Assembly (NCBI GenBank): GCA_050180705.1
Contig: JBFXDX010000019.1
Coordinates: forward strand, 19,183 to 83,182
DNA from: SB25 sp050180705
GTDB lineage: Bacteria; Bacteroidota; Bacteroidia; Bacteroidales; Tenuifilaceae
Length of the DNA stretch: 64,000 nucleotides
Direction of reading: 5' to 3'
Shown here: positions 1-8,672 of the stretch, in pieces
Layout: the number at the start of each line of letters is the position of its first letter
Position numbering within the stretch: position 1 is the first letter of the stretch
Notes under the pieces: generated by a model
The model's input: only the letters and a program-made list of their open reading frames with translations
Told to the model about the DNA's origin: nothing
Databases searched by the model: none
Made by a program: the position numbers and the translations under genes

Positions 1-2310
1 AATTTGATAGCCACCCCAACTTTGGCCCTGTACTCCAATTCTATCTTTATCAATAAAGCCTTTATTAATCATAGCCATTGTTCCGCTAATAACTGCATCG
101 TAAGCGCTTTTGCCTGGTGTGCCTGTTTTGTACTTTATATCGGGGAAAAATACCACGTAATCATTGCTAGCATAAAGTGTTGGACATATAACCGAGCGTC
201 CAGGTTTTGGTTCGTAATGGGAGTGTAAGTCATCAGTATGGGTTTCGTAAAAGTAAACCATCATTGGGTATTTCTTATTTGGGTCGAAATTCTCTGGTTT
301 GTAAAGTAGTCCTTGAACACTATCGCGGTTAAAATCGATCCAGCTAACCAACTCAACTGTTCCCCATTTATAGTTTACCATTTGTGGGTTGGCGTCGGAT
401 AGTTTTGTCGGATTTTCGAATTGCAAGTTACTTGTCCAAACATCGCGGTACTCGGTGTACGTTTCTCTTTGCCAAATTACCTTATTGGCATTCTCGGCTT
501 TTTTAATGAATCTTATCATGTAATCACCTTTAATTAGATGATTAACATTGGGCTTTTCTACCGATACGCTGCAGAAACCATCTTTCTTGTTGGTTTTGTT
601 GAACGATGAAAGAAGCATCGATTCCTTCATATTAATATAGTCAGCATCTGGATCAGTTTTTTGATAACGGTAAACTACGTTGTTTTCTCGTCCTTTTCCA
701 TTTGTTAGGCAAATTGGTGCTTTTTTGCTTGATGGATCCAATGCCCAGAGATCGAATTTGTCGTAAACCACAAAGTATTTATCTCCTTCAATCCAGCCAG
801 CAAAACCGTATGGATATGGAGTTTGCGGAACATCGTTGTCTTCGTTGTAGAAGTTCACGTTTAGGTTTGCCGTTAGGCAAGTTGCCTTTTTGTCCTTAGC
901 CGACCACGAGTACCATGCGTTGTTCGTTTCTTGGTAATATGCCGCAAACTCTCCCGATGGTGAAAGGCTTACGTTAAACGGATTGCCTGCAACAATAAGC
1001 GTACGTTTACCTGTTCTAATGTCAATCTGATAGAAATCGTTGCGGGTTGGAGTATCCCATGTCATTGAGTAAAGGTATGGTTGGCTGTCCTCTCCAAGAG
1101 TAAACAGTGCGTCTCCATTATTGCCAATCCGAAGTTTTGGGATATTCTTATCGGCTAGTTGTATCAGTTGCTTTTCTTTAAGGTGATAAACTGCTAAATA
1201 CGATTTTTTTGCTTCCCGTTTTAGGTTGACAAGTTGTTGTGTTTGTAGCAGTGTGTCGCTCCAACTCCAGAGGTCTAGAATCACTTTTTCATCATCGGTG
1301 ATAGTATCTTTTGGTTCTTCAATTGGGCGTGGCATTGTACCAATGAATAGTCTATTCCCACTGTCGGAAAAATAAGGAGTGTAGTTCTCACTTACAACCC
1401 AATCCTTTGGCATTCCAAGTGTTTCCGATGTTATAAGTTTTTGAGGTGCGCTATTTTTAGAAATGTAATAGTACAGATCATATATTTTAACTTTTCCAGT
1501 GTCGGCTGAGAAAAGAAATGCCAGTTGATTACCATGATAGTCGAGCGATAACCCTTCGGTTTCGCCTTTCTCGGTGAATAGCGTTTGGACTTCGCCCTTT
1601 TGGGTATCGAATAGTTGAACTATGCTGTTCTTTAGCGTGTCATTTGACATTGATGAAAACAAAAACTTCGATCCATCCTTTGATACTGTGTAGTCGGTTA
1701 CTTTGTTGTATTCGAATTGCTGGTTGTTGAGTGGATTTAGCAAAATTAGTTTACCCAATTTGTCGTTTTTATCCGATTTTGATTTCTTGCGAGAGGGCTT
1801 TTCTCCTTCAGATTTAGATGAATCTTTTGGTGTATTTTCCTTTTCATCGTCAACGTAAATGGCAATCCAGTTACCACTTTTTTCTCCTATTTTGTAAGAC
1901 TTAACCTTTCCGAATAGTGTTGTTTTGTTGTTATCGAAGGTGTAAATGCCAATCGAGTCTTTTGGCATATCTTCCTTCTTCTTTTTGTCGACTTTAGCCT
2001 TTTTGGTTACACTCTTTTGTGGTTTTATTTGGTATACAACGAAATTGCTGTTGGCCGATATGGATGCTCTATAACCACGGATGAAGTTTTTCTGAAAACT
2101 TTTGTCGGAGTTCGATAACCATAGATCTCCATCGCCATCCTGTGGATTTATTTCGTAAATAATCCATTCGCCATTGTTGGAGATATTCGGATTTTGAATG
2201 TCGTTCCAACTGTCGTAAACGCTATGGGTGAGTGGAATCTTTTTTGTTTGACCGAAAATTATTAATGAAGATAAAATAAGCAGGTGAGTAATGGTGATTC
2301 TTTTTATCAT
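1..2310 (-). CDS. S9 family prolyl oligopeptidase, 3' end cut by window edge
   Basis: Open reading frame running off the left edge; 770 codons are visible. It starts with a signal peptide (MIKRITITHLLILSSLIIFG), so the enzyme is probably periplasmic or secreted. A long N-terminal beta-propeller-like part, with a Lys-rich insert around residues 130-190, precedes the start of an alpha/beta-hydrolase domain. The nucleophile elbow GQSWGGYQ, with Ser764 as the predicted catalytic serine, is the last thing visible, so the Asp and His of the triad lie outside the window. The family cleaves short peptides, often after proline or as dipeptidyl peptidases; the exact specificity cannot be read here. It lies downstream of the two-component genes on the same strand but a terminator separates them. 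Family call is firm; subtype is not. Confidence 0.9.
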   Translation of the reverse strand, partial: MIKRITITHLLILSSLIIFGQTKKIPLTHSVYDSWNDIQNPNISNNGEWIIYEINPQDGDGDLWLSNSDKSFQKNFIRGYRASISANSNFVVYQIKPQKSVTKKAKVDKKKKEDMPKDSIGIYTFDNNKTTLFGKVKSYKIGEKSGNWIAIYVDDEKENTPKDSSKSEGEKPSRKKSKSDKNDKLGKLILLNPLNNQQFEYNKVTDYTVSKDGSKFLFSSMSNDTLKNSIVQLFDTQKGEVQTLFTEKGETEGLSLDYHGNQLAFLFSADTGKVKIYDLYYYISKNSAPQKLITSETLGMPKDWVVSENYTPYFSDSGNRLFIGTMPRPIEEPKDTITDDEKVILDLWSWSDTLLQTQQLVNLKREAKKSYLAVYHLKEKQLIQLADKNIPKLRIGNNGDALFTLGEDSQPYLYSMTWDTPTRNDFYQIDIRTGKRTLIVAGNPFNVSLSPSGEFAAYYQETNNAWYSWSAKDKKATCLTANLNVNFYNEDNDVPQTPYPYGFAGWIEGDKYFVVYDKFDLWALDPSSKKAPICLTNGKGRENNVVYRYQKTDPDADYINMKESMLLSSFNKTNKKDGFCSVSVEKPNVNHLIKGDYMIRFIKKAENANKVIWQRETYTEYRDVWTSNLQFENPTKLSDANPQMVNYKWGTVELVSWIDFNRDSVQGLLYKPENFDPNKKYPMMVYFYETHTDDLHSHYEPKPGRSVICPTLYASNDYVVFFPDIKYKTGTPGKSAYDAVISGTMAMINKGFIDKDRIGVQGQSWGGYQI

Positions 2311-2344
2311 CGCAATTGAATTTTAATGGAACATTTTAAACAGC

Positions 2345-2379
2345 AAAAAAGCAATTGTTGTAAAACAATATGCTTTTTT
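2345..2379 (-). terminator. Bidirectional hairpin between response regulator and S9 peptidase
   Basis: AAAAAAGCA (2345-2353) pairs with TGCTTTTTT (2371-2379), with an inner ATTGTT/AACAAT extension. The A-run and T-run at either end make it usable on both strands. It would end the two-component transcript coming from the right. Confidence 0.65.
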
Positions 2380-2427
2380 GACAGTTCCACAAATTTAAAG
2401 TTTAAAAAGTCTCAGACGAAAAAAACT

Positions 2428-3105
2428 TTATTTGATTTTTAGAATGTATCCAACGCCCCGAACCGTTTCTATGCTAATATTATTGTCGTGGTGAAGAAAC
2501 TTCCGAAGCCGGCTGATGAATACATCCATGCTTCGTCCCAGAAAGTAGTCGTTTTCGCCCCATAGTTCTACGAGTATTTCTTCGCGTTTTATCAGCTTGT
2601 TTTGGTTGCAAATGAAGTATTTCAGGAGTTTTGCTTCTTTCGTGGTGAGCATTAATTCCGAGTCGGATCCTTTTAGCCGTAAGTCGTTGTAGTGGAGCGT
2701 GAATTCTCCAAGTTCTAACTTGTCGGACTCATCAATTCCATTACGCTTTAGAATATTCTGAATTCGAAGCACCAGTTCGTCAACATCAAATGGCTTGCAA
2801 ATGTAGTCGTCGGCACCCAGTTTCAGCCCTTTGATTCGATCTTCCTTTAGCCCTTTTGCAGTAAGAAATATAAATGGTGTTTTGGGCGATTTGTGGTTAA
2901 TTTGCTCTGCAAGTTCAAATCCATCCTTGTAAGGCATCATGACGTCGAGAATGCAAAGGTCGAATTCCGAATCGTCAAATTTAGTCCAACCTTCGTTCCC
3001 ATCGCGTACAAGCGTTATGTCGTAACCCTGAAGTTGTAAGTATTGGGCCAATACATTTCCAAGATCATTGTCGTCTTCGGCTAGTAGTATTTTAGTTTTT
3101 GTCAT
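2428..3105 (-). CDS. OmpR/PhoB-family response regulator (RprY-like)
   Basis: A 225-aa DNA-binding response regulator. The receiver domain (about 1-120) shows the acidic pair near the N-terminus (AEDD), the phospho-acceptor Asp in LCILDVMMP, the conserved Thr in IFLTAKG and the Lys in CKPFD. A winged-helix OmpR-type domain follows (about 130-225, ending VRGVGYILK). It overlaps the upstream kinase gene by 14 bases, so the pair is translationally coupled. Its closest well-known relatives are Bacteroides RprY-type regulators. The CATTAAC repeats at 4530-4558 have the 11-bp period typical of sites for this regulator family and are the obvious candidate target. Confidence 0.93.
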   Translation of the reverse strand: MTKTKILLAEDDNDLGNVLAQYLQLQGYDITLVRDGNEGWTKFDDSEFDLCILDVMMPYKDGFELAEQINHKSPKTPFIFLTAKGLKEDRIKGLKLGADDYICKPFDVDELVLRIQNILKRNGIDESDKLELGEFTLHYNDLRLKGSDSELMLTTKEAKLLKYFICNQNKLIKREEILVELWGENDYFLGRSMDVFISRLRKFLHHDNNISIETVRGVGYILKIK

Positions 3106-4465
3106 TTTTCGGGAGTGTTAAGGTGAAAGTGCTTCCACGATTTGGACTGCTCTGAACGTTGATTGTTCCACCGTGAGCTTGTACTATTTGTTTTACATAG
3201 AAAAGTCCAAGCCCTAGACCTTTTACATTATGGATGTTGCCAGTTGAAACCCTGTAGAATTTATCGAAAATATGGTTTATTTCATCCTTTGCAATTCCAA
3301 TTCCATTGTCGGTTATGGCAATGTGTAGGTTTTCATCAGCCCAAACATCTATTTTGATTGTTGGATTGTTCTGGTTATACTTAATAGCATTTGCAATTAT
3401 GTTCAGAATTGCTGATGTAATCATCGTTTCATCGATATTTATATTGCAATTTTCAATGCTGTATGTTTCTTCAATCTTAACTGTGTCTTTATTCTCCCAT
3501 TTAACCGATTCTGCAATACCTTTTACTGTTTTTATGATATCTACTCGCTTAATGTCGAGTTCGAACTGCCCACGTTCCCATTTGCTAATTTCGAGCAGAT
3601 GGTTAATTTGCTTGGTGAGTTGGCTATTCTGTCTCGATATTATTCTGGCAGTTTCGGTTACCTTTTCCGGATTGCTCAATATCTCTTTATTCTCTAGCGA
3701 TTTGGATGCAATACAAATTGTTGAGAGGGGAGTCTTCAATTCGTGCGTCATGTTGTTTATGAAATCGGTTTTCATTTGCGAAAGTTTCTTTTCGCGAAAC
3801 AGATTACGCAAGGTTAAAAGGAATACGCCAATTACAACCAGTAGTGATATGAATGCAAGGATAATTGAGAGTGTAATCCTACCGAGGACTTCTTTCTTTT
3901 TGTTGCTAAAATCAATATAGTAATCAACCTTCATGTTGAAGTGATTCCCTACAAACTGATACTGATTGGCAAGTATCGCATTCTGGCTGGTTTTGCTTTT
4001 GCTTTTTTTAAGTTCCTTTGATTTCTTATGTATAGGAATAACCTGATCGAAGTCGATGAGGTTTAGTTCCTGAATTATCAGTTCGGACTTAAACGGAACA
4101 AAAACTTGCTGCGTTTTGAGGAACGACATAAGGTTTGAGTCAACTTCCTGGTAGTTTGCTAGTATTTTGTTGAATTGATTGTAAATAGTTTTTTGGAATT
4201 CCGCTGTATCGATTATTTGATTTGTGTTTAGGAAATCCACAAAGTTTTGTGAAACGCCATCGAGAATGTAGTTTGGCTTTTCGAACCCGTTTCCTTTATG
4301 TTTTTCCAGCATCCATTTAACCGATTTATCCACAATTTCGCGGTATCGGTAATCGAATCGCTCTGTTTCCTGATTGTATATTTTAGTTAGTAGGTACAAC
4401 AGTATGCCTGTGTATATTATTATGGAAAGGATTGCTGTGCCGATTAGTATTCTTTTATTGTTCAT
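3092..4465 (-). CDS. Membrane sensor histidine kinase (RprX-like)
   Basis: A 457-aa sensor kinase, partner of the overlapping response regulator. TM1 lies at about residues 7-27, an extracytoplasmic sensor region at about 28-195 and TM2 at about 198-222. HisKA follows with the phospho-accepting His in MTHELKTPLS (about residue 241). The HATPase domain has N-box ANAIKYN, DNGIGIA and GLGLGLFYVK. No HAMP domain is evident between TM2 and HisKA, which is common in Bacteroidota kinases of this type. The ligand is unknown. It is transcribed divergently from the secreted protein at 4613, with a shared intergenic region that carries three operator-like repeats. Confidence 0.92.
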   Translation of the reverse strand: MNNKRILIGTAILSIIIYTGILLYLLTKIYNQETERFDYRYREIVDKSVKWMLEKHKGNGFEKPNYILDGVSQNFVDFLNTNQIIDTAEFQKTIYNQFNKILANYQEVDSNLMSFLKTQQVFVPFKSELIIQELNLIDFDQVIPIHKKSKELKKSKSKTSQNAILANQYQFVGNHFNMKVDYYIDFSNKKKEVLGRITLSIILAFISLLVVIGVFLLTLRNLFREKKLSQMKTDFINNMTHELKTPLSTICIASKSLENKEILSNPEKVTETARIISRQNSQLTKQINHLLEISKWERGQFELDIKRVDIIKTVKGIAESVKWENKDTVKIEETYSIENCNINIDETMITSAILNIIANAIKYNQNNPTIKIDVWADENLHIAITDNGIGIAKDEINHIFDKFYRVSTGNIHNVKGLGLGLFYVKQIVQAHGGTINVQSSPNRGSTFTLTLPKNDKN

Positions 4466-4529
4466 TCGAACGCTATAATTGCTGTTTTTGTTGATGCTAA
4501 TTTAATCGATTTCCTTTTTTGCGGCATGT

Positions 4530-4558
4530 CATTAACTCATCATTAACATTTCATTAAC
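4530..4558 (+). promoter_or_regulatory. Triple CATTAAC direct repeat, likely response-regulator operator
   Basis: CATTAAC occurs three times, at 4530, 4541 and 4552, an exact 11-bp period (one helical turn). OmpR/PhoB-type regulators bind such tandem repeats head-to-tail. The last copy covers the place where a -33 element would sit for the TAATTTTG box at 4581, which fits an activated promoter. The cognate regulator is probably the RprY-like protein encoded by the divergent operon (inference from position). Confidence 0.6.
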
Positions 4559-4580
4559 GCAAAGCAGGCTTTAGTGAGTG

Positions 4581-4588
4581 TAATTTTG
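4581..4588 (+). promoter_or_regulatory. -7 box TAATTTTG of the 4613 gene
   Basis: Perfect match to the Bacteroidota TAnnTTTG -7 element, 24 bases before the ATG at 4613. No TTTG -33 element lies 19-21 bases upstream; the CATTAAC repeat occupies that position instead. Confidence 0.55.
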
Positions 4589-4612
4589 TTCTGTAATCAA
4601 AAAAATCCTATC

Positions 4613-5326
4613 ATGAAAACATCGATAACCAAATTAATTATTCTTATAGTAATTGGTGCATTGCTGAATGTGAATGCTAGCGCCCAGGATAAACCCAAGA
4701 AGGATGATGCTCAAAAGAAAAAGGAAAAAGAGCAGCAGAAAAAGGAACTGGACAGCATTGCCGAGCAATCTAAAACTGAATATGAGTACGACTTACAGCG
4801 CTTGTTGGAGGAGCAGGAGCGTGCAATGAATGAGCAGGAGAAAGCCTTTGATGAAATAGAGAAATTGTCCGATATTGATGAGTTTGATGTTCTTCCTTAT
4901 GGCGATTTTTTCTCCGGTAAAAAGATTCGGGTGAAGATTCCGGATATACCAAATATTCCTGATTTTAATTACGACGCTTTATTTGGAATGAATTCAATGT
5001 CGGGCGATAATACTTCGTTTAGCATTAGTAAAAGGTTGAAAGAGGAAACTACGTTTAGTGGCGATTTCGAGTTCAGCATTCCGGAGAAATGCAAGGGCGT
5101 TTTCTTTAACTTTTCGGGTTCGTTGGAGGCTGGTAGTTTAAAAGTTACATTCACTAAGCCCGATAAAAAGGTCTTTCATGAGTTTAAGGTAAGCCCAATT
5201 GCCGATGTGCGCTGGAATAAAAGTCTGAAAGATGATGAACTGAAGGATTTGTCGGGAGTATGGAAAGTAACAATATCGGTTCAAGGTGCTAAGGGAAAAT
5301 ACAATATAAATATCTCATCATTCTAA
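4613..5326 (+). CDS. Secreted hypothetical protein, probable target of the RprXY-like system
   Basis: About 237 aa. I place the start at the ATG at 4613 and not the in-frame GTG at 4574, because the ATG begins a clean signal peptide (MKTSITKLIILIVIGALLN, cut after ASA) and a TAATTTTG promoter box lies between the two. After the signal peptide comes a highly charged Lys/Glu/Gln region (about 25-80) likely to be a coiled coil. A beta-rich domain follows (about 115-237) with sequence resembling extracellular domains that bind or damp envelope stress. No known family was recognised. The divergent two-component genes and the operator repeats suggest it is an envelope-stress-response output. Confidence 0.8.
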   Translation: MKTSITKLIILIVIGALLNVNASAQDKPKKDDAQKKKEKEQQKKELDSIAEQSKTEYEYDLQRLLEEQERAMNEQEKAFDEIEKLSDIDEFDVLPYGDFFSGKKIRVKIPDIPNIPDFNYDALFGMNSMSGDNTSFSISKRLKEETTFSGDFEFSIPEKCKGVFFNFSGSLEAGSLKVTFTKPDKKVFHEFKVSPIADVRWNKSLKDDELKDLSGVWKVTISVQGAKGKYNINISSF

Positions 5327-5359
5327 GTTGCTTTTTTGTGGTTTTTTTATTGCTCTCTG

Positions 5360-5392
5360 AAAAACCGGCGCACAGCGGTGTCCGGTTTTTTG
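5360..5392 (+). terminator. Rho-independent terminator after the 4613 gene
   Basis: AAAAACCGG (5360-5368) pairs with CCGGTTTTT (5382-5390), with an additional CAC/GTG pairing in the loop, ending in a T-run. Confidence 0.8.
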
Positions 5393-5552
5393 CTGTAGTT
5401 CACTAGCTATTCAATGTAGTTAATTGCTAGTTTCCATTGAGCACTCTTTGGTGGGTAATATGCTCTATACATTTGGGCTTGGCTATTATTTCTACGTTCC
5501 CGATTTTTGACAAAAAATATCTTTTAAGCCCGAACTTTTTGTTAGATACTTT

Positions 5553-5560
5553 TATCTTTG
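5553..5560 (+). promoter_or_regulatory. TATCTTTG -7 box upstream of the SnoaL-kinase
   Basis: Perfect TAnnTTTG match 24 bases before the ATG at 5585. It overlaps the alternative TTG start at 5558, which argues that translation begins at the ATG. No good -33 element was seen. Confidence 0.45.
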
Positions 5561-5584
5561 AGAAATAAATATTCCTTTTTTGCA

Positions 5585-6772
5585 ATGGAAGATGATGTAG
5601 AAAGAGCCTACTTAGAGTATTTCGAGAATTATACCAAGCGTAACTGGAGGGCTATGCTGGAGTTATTTTCCGATTCATTTACAATGATTGGTACCGGGGT
5701 TGATGAGTATTCGTACACCCTTTCCGATTCGCTTGCGCTTTTCGAGAGGGAGTTTCGGCAAGCGTTGAATCCTTTACAATACAAAGTTAAAAGTATTAAG
5801 GTTTTTCCATTGTGCCAGGATGTGGCCTATTTAATGGCTCTTGTTGATATGAGTTTTGTTTTGCCCAATGGAGCATTTGAGTACAGCAACAATAGAACTA
5901 CTGCAATTTTAAGAAAGGAAAACGGTTCATGGAAAGTTGTTCATGGGCATTGGTCGCAGCCAACGGATATTCAGGAAGAGGGCGAGAGTGTTCCGCTTAG
6001 CGCATTGATGGCTCAGAATAAAGAGCTGAAATTTGAGGTAATAAGCAAGCAGAAGGAACTGGAGGAGCAGAACTCGCAGCTTCTTCAAATGAACGAGGTT
6101 AAGAATAAACTTTTCTCAATTGTATCGCACGATTTAAAGAGTCCTTTCAGTGCATTTATGGGAATTACCGATTTAATGCTCAACAATTTTGAGAATGATT
6201 TCGAGGATAAGGAGTATTTTCATATTAGGCTTCAGCTGTTAAACGAGATGTCTCATAACCTGTTCGATTTAACCGAGAATCTACTTAATTGGGCTAGCCT
6301 TAATGTGAGCGATATAAAACCAAAGTTTAGGCTTGTTCCTATCGATGCAATAGTTCAAAAGCAGATAAATGTTCTTCATCCTATGTGGATGAAAAAGGGA
6401 CTTAGGGTGTGCGAGGATTTGCCTCAGGAACTTATGGTTGAAACCGATCCCGATATTGTATCTATTATCGTAAGAAATTTGCTTTCCAATGCCATAAAGT
6501 TTTCGTTCAAAAAGGGAGTGATCAATGTAAATGTCTGTATTAACGATGGATTGTTGGAGATTACTATTGCCGACAATGGAATAGGAATGACTCCTCAGCA
6601 AGTCGAAAATGTTTTTGTTGGCTACAGTTCCTCCCGTGGCACCGAAAACGAAAAAGGTTCAGGTATTGGACTTGTAACCTGCAAGGAGTTTGTGGAAAAA
6701 TTGAATGGCCAGATTACTGTAAGTTCAGTGCCAAATAAGGGAACAACTTTCAAGGTAATAATTCCGGTGTAG
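5585..6772 (+). CDS. Soluble histidine kinase with SnoaL/DUF4440-like N-terminal domain
   Basis: 395 aa from the ATG at 5585; a TTG at 5558 would add nine residues but sits in the promoter box. Residues about 1-130 resemble the SnoaL/NTF2-like fold family (ERAYLEYFENYTKRNWRAM... start and the GSWKVVHGHWS end are typical of DUF4440/SnoaL_3 proteins). A short coiled coil follows (about 140-180). HisKA has the phospho-His in FSIVSHDLKSP. The HATPase domain shows NLLSNAIKFS, DNGIGM and GSGIGL. No transmembrane segment and no response regulator next to it, so it is an orphan cytoplasmic kinase. The NTF2-like pocket could bind a small molecule (inference). Confidence 0.87.
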   Translation: MEDDVERAYLEYFENYTKRNWRAMLELFSDSFTMIGTGVDEYSYTLSDSLALFEREFRQALNPLQYKVKSIKVFPLCQDVAYLMALVDMSFVLPNGAFEYSNNRTTAILRKENGSWKVVHGHWSQPTDIQEEGESVPLSALMAQNKELKFEVISKQKELEEQNSQLLQMNEVKNKLFSIVSHDLKSPFSAFMGITDLMLNNFENDFEDKEYFHIRLQLLNEMSHNLFDLTENLLNWASLNVSDIKPKFRLVPIDAIVQKQINVLHPMWMKKGLRVCEDLPQELMVETDPDIVSIIVRNLLSNAIKFSFKKGVINVNVCINDGLLEITIADNGIGMTPQQVENVFVGYSSSRGTENEKGSGIGLVTCKEFVEKLNGQITVSSVPNKGTTFKVIIPV

Positions 6773-6825
6773 TTACTTTTTTACTTTCGGAGAATCCATT
6801 GTCGAGTTTAGATACTGTTGTAATT

Positions 6826-6972
6826 CTATTTATTATCAGAAAATATTTCTATGAATTCGGGAAATATAGTTGAATAATCTCGGTGTACTTTTTCTATTTT
6901 TTCTACTTTTGGACGTTGGCGTTTCTTGCTTGATTGCGAGTCTTTAAAGTTATTCTTTTGCCAATTGTACAT
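6826..6972 (-). CDS. Possible small basic protein or gene remnant
   Basis: An open stretch of 48 codons on the minus strand between two plus-strand genes (MYNWQKNNFK start, YSTIFPEFIEIFSDNK end). It is basic and polar in the middle and reads more like a real protein than a random shadow, and it occupies a gene-free gap. The reading frame also continues open upstream into the nuclease gene's antisense strand, which is probably chance. It has no recognised domain and could be the tail of a decayed gene. Confidence 0.2.
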   Translation of the reverse strand: MYNWQKNNFKDSQSSKKRQRPKVEKIEKVHRDYSTIFPEFIEIFSDNK

Positions 6973-7048
6973 AGTAAAATTTATGAATTGATTTGGTGTT
7001 GATTTTGTCTGGGATGGTGATGTTTTATTTTTTAAAACTATTAGAGCG

Positions 7049-8506
7049 ATGATTAATGTAGATTTCAAGAGTGCTATTAAGGTTATGTTTTTAGCATTGC
7101 TGCTATTGGGCAGCTGTAAAAAGGATGATAATTCCACCCCTTCGGTAACAACCTCGGAGGTGGTAAGCATTGAAAGTACATCTGCTGTTAGCGGTGGTAC
7201 CATTAAGGATGATGGTGGTGCTAAAATTCAGGAGAAGGGTGTTTGCTGGAGTACATCGGAAGAGCCCACCATTGCCGATTCAAGAACGTCGGACGGCACT
7301 GGTAGCGACGATTTTGTTAGTGAAATTACTGGTCTTACAGCAGGTGTAACCTACCATGTAAGAGCTTATGCAACCAATTCGGAGGGAACTGCTTATGGGA
7401 GCGATATCGCATTTACAACCAGCGTAACGGTTCCAACTCTTACTACCGTTGCTGTTACTTCAATCGCAAAAACATCGGCGGTTAGTGGCGGTAGTATCAG
7501 TTTCGATGGAGGATCCTCTATAACGGCAAAGGGAGTATGCTGGAGTACAACTTCAAATCCAACCATTGCCGATTCAAAAACTAGCGATGGTACTGGTGCC
7601 GGTTCATTCAGTAGTACAATGGCCTCTTTAACCATGAATACTACATACTATGTTCGTGCGTATGCCACAAATTCTGAAGGTACTGCTTATGGTAACGAGG
7701 TATCATTTACCACTTTGTCGGATTCGCCCGATGTTGTTGATAATGATAATATGATGTTGGGTAACCCAAGTGCCGCTGTCGAGAACATTGTAAGTGCAAA
7801 TAACTACTTAATGGTTAAGTCCCAGTACTGCTTATCGTACAATAACTCGAAGTTAACAACAAACTGGACTAGTTGGCACCTATACTCGGGTGATATAGGA
7901 AGCACTTCGCGTCAGGATGATTTTCGTGACGATTCATCATTACCCTCTGCATGGTATCATGTAACGTCAAGCGATTTTCAGTACTCAACCTATGGGTTCG
8001 ATAGAGGTCATATGTGTCCAAGTGCAGACCGAACCCTAACGGTTACCGACAACTCTGCAACATTTCTAATGACCAACATGATTCCTCAGTCCCCCAAAAA
8101 TAATCAGGTAACTTGGGCGGCTCTAGAAAATTACTGCCGAACATTAATTGATGCAGGCAATGAACTATATATTATTTGTGGACCTTACGGACAGGGTGGA
8201 ACAAGTGCTCAGGGAACATTTAATACAATTAGTGTTAGTTCCGGGGCTTATGGTATTACTGTTCCCAGTTACACATGGAAGATTGTTGTGGTTCTAGAAA
8301 ATGGTGATAATGATTTAAGCCGAATAACAACATCAACCCGTGTAATTGCTGTGTCGATACCAAATAATCAGACATGTTCTTCTCAAGCATGGACATACTA
8401 CAGAGTAAGTGTAGATTCATTAGAATCACTTACCGGTTACGATTTTCTTTCGAACGTACCAACCAGTATTCAGGATGTAATTGAGGCCAAGGTGGATAAT
8501 CTATAA
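7049..8506 (+). CDS. Lipoprotein DNA/RNA non-specific endonuclease with two FN3-like repeats
   Basis: 485 aa. Lipoprotein signal with lipobox LLLLGSC, so the protein is anchored in the envelope, probably facing outward. Two tandem repeats of about 90 residues (GVCWST...YYVRAYATNSEGTAYG pattern, about 35-125 and 130-215) are the fibronectin-type modules common on Bacteroidota surface proteins. The C-terminal nuclease domain (about 245-480) carries the signature DRGHMCPSADRT with the general-base His, plus the NMIPQSPKNNQ metal-binding Asn motif of the NucA/NUC1 family. It degrades extracellular DNA and RNA, probably for phosphate, nucleosides or biofilm turnover. It appears to be a single-gene unit closed by the terminator at 8532. 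Confidence 0.93.
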   Translation: MINVDFKSAIKVMFLALLLLGSCKKDDNSTPSVTTSEVVSIESTSAVSGGTIKDDGGAKIQEKGVCWSTSEEPTIADSRTSDGTGSDDFVSEITGLTAGVTYHVRAYATNSEGTAYGSDIAFTTSVTVPTLTTVAVTSIAKTSAVSGGSISFDGGSSITAKGVCWSTTSNPTIADSKTSDGTGAGSFSSTMASLTMNTTYYVRAYATNSEGTAYGNEVSFTTLSDSPDVVDNDNMMLGNPSAAVENIVSANNYLMVKSQYCLSYNNSKLTTNWTSWHLYSGDIGSTSRQDDFRDDSSLPSAWYHVTSSDFQYSTYGFDRGHMCPSADRTLTVTDNSATFLMTNMIPQSPKNNQVTWAALENYCRTLIDAGNELYIICGPYGQGGTSAQGTFNTISVSSGAYGITVPSYTWKIVVVLENGDNDLSRITTSTRVIAVSIPNNQTCSSQAWTYYRVSVDSLESLTGYDFLSNVPTSIQDVIEAKVDNL

Positions 8507-8531
8507 TTTCAGGTAAGGTTATATTATCGCG

Positions 8532-8562
8532 AAGCCCGAAACTTTATGTTTTGGGCTTTTTA
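8532..8562 (+). terminator. Terminator after the nuclease gene
   Basis: AAGCCCGAAAC (8532-8542) pairs with GTTTTGGGCTT (8548-8558, one G-U pair) and runs into TTTTTA. Confidence 0.8.
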
Positions 8563-8672
8563 TTGCGTTTAAGGTTTCAGCGAGAGACTTTCCTTCCAGT
8601 ATTTGTTAATAAGTAGCAGTGTTCTATTGGTCAGTGTTGATGATAGGTGTTCGAAAATCTGTTGGTATTCGT

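Noticed and set aside
3306..3920. 204-codon plus-strand ORF opposite the RprX-like kinase
   Set aside because: Antisense shadow of a certain kinase gene; hydrophobic pattern arises from the complementary strand.
6826..7203. Full 125-codon minus-strand ORF
   Set aside because: Its first half is antisense to the nuclease gene; only the last 48 codons in the gap were kept, at low confidence.
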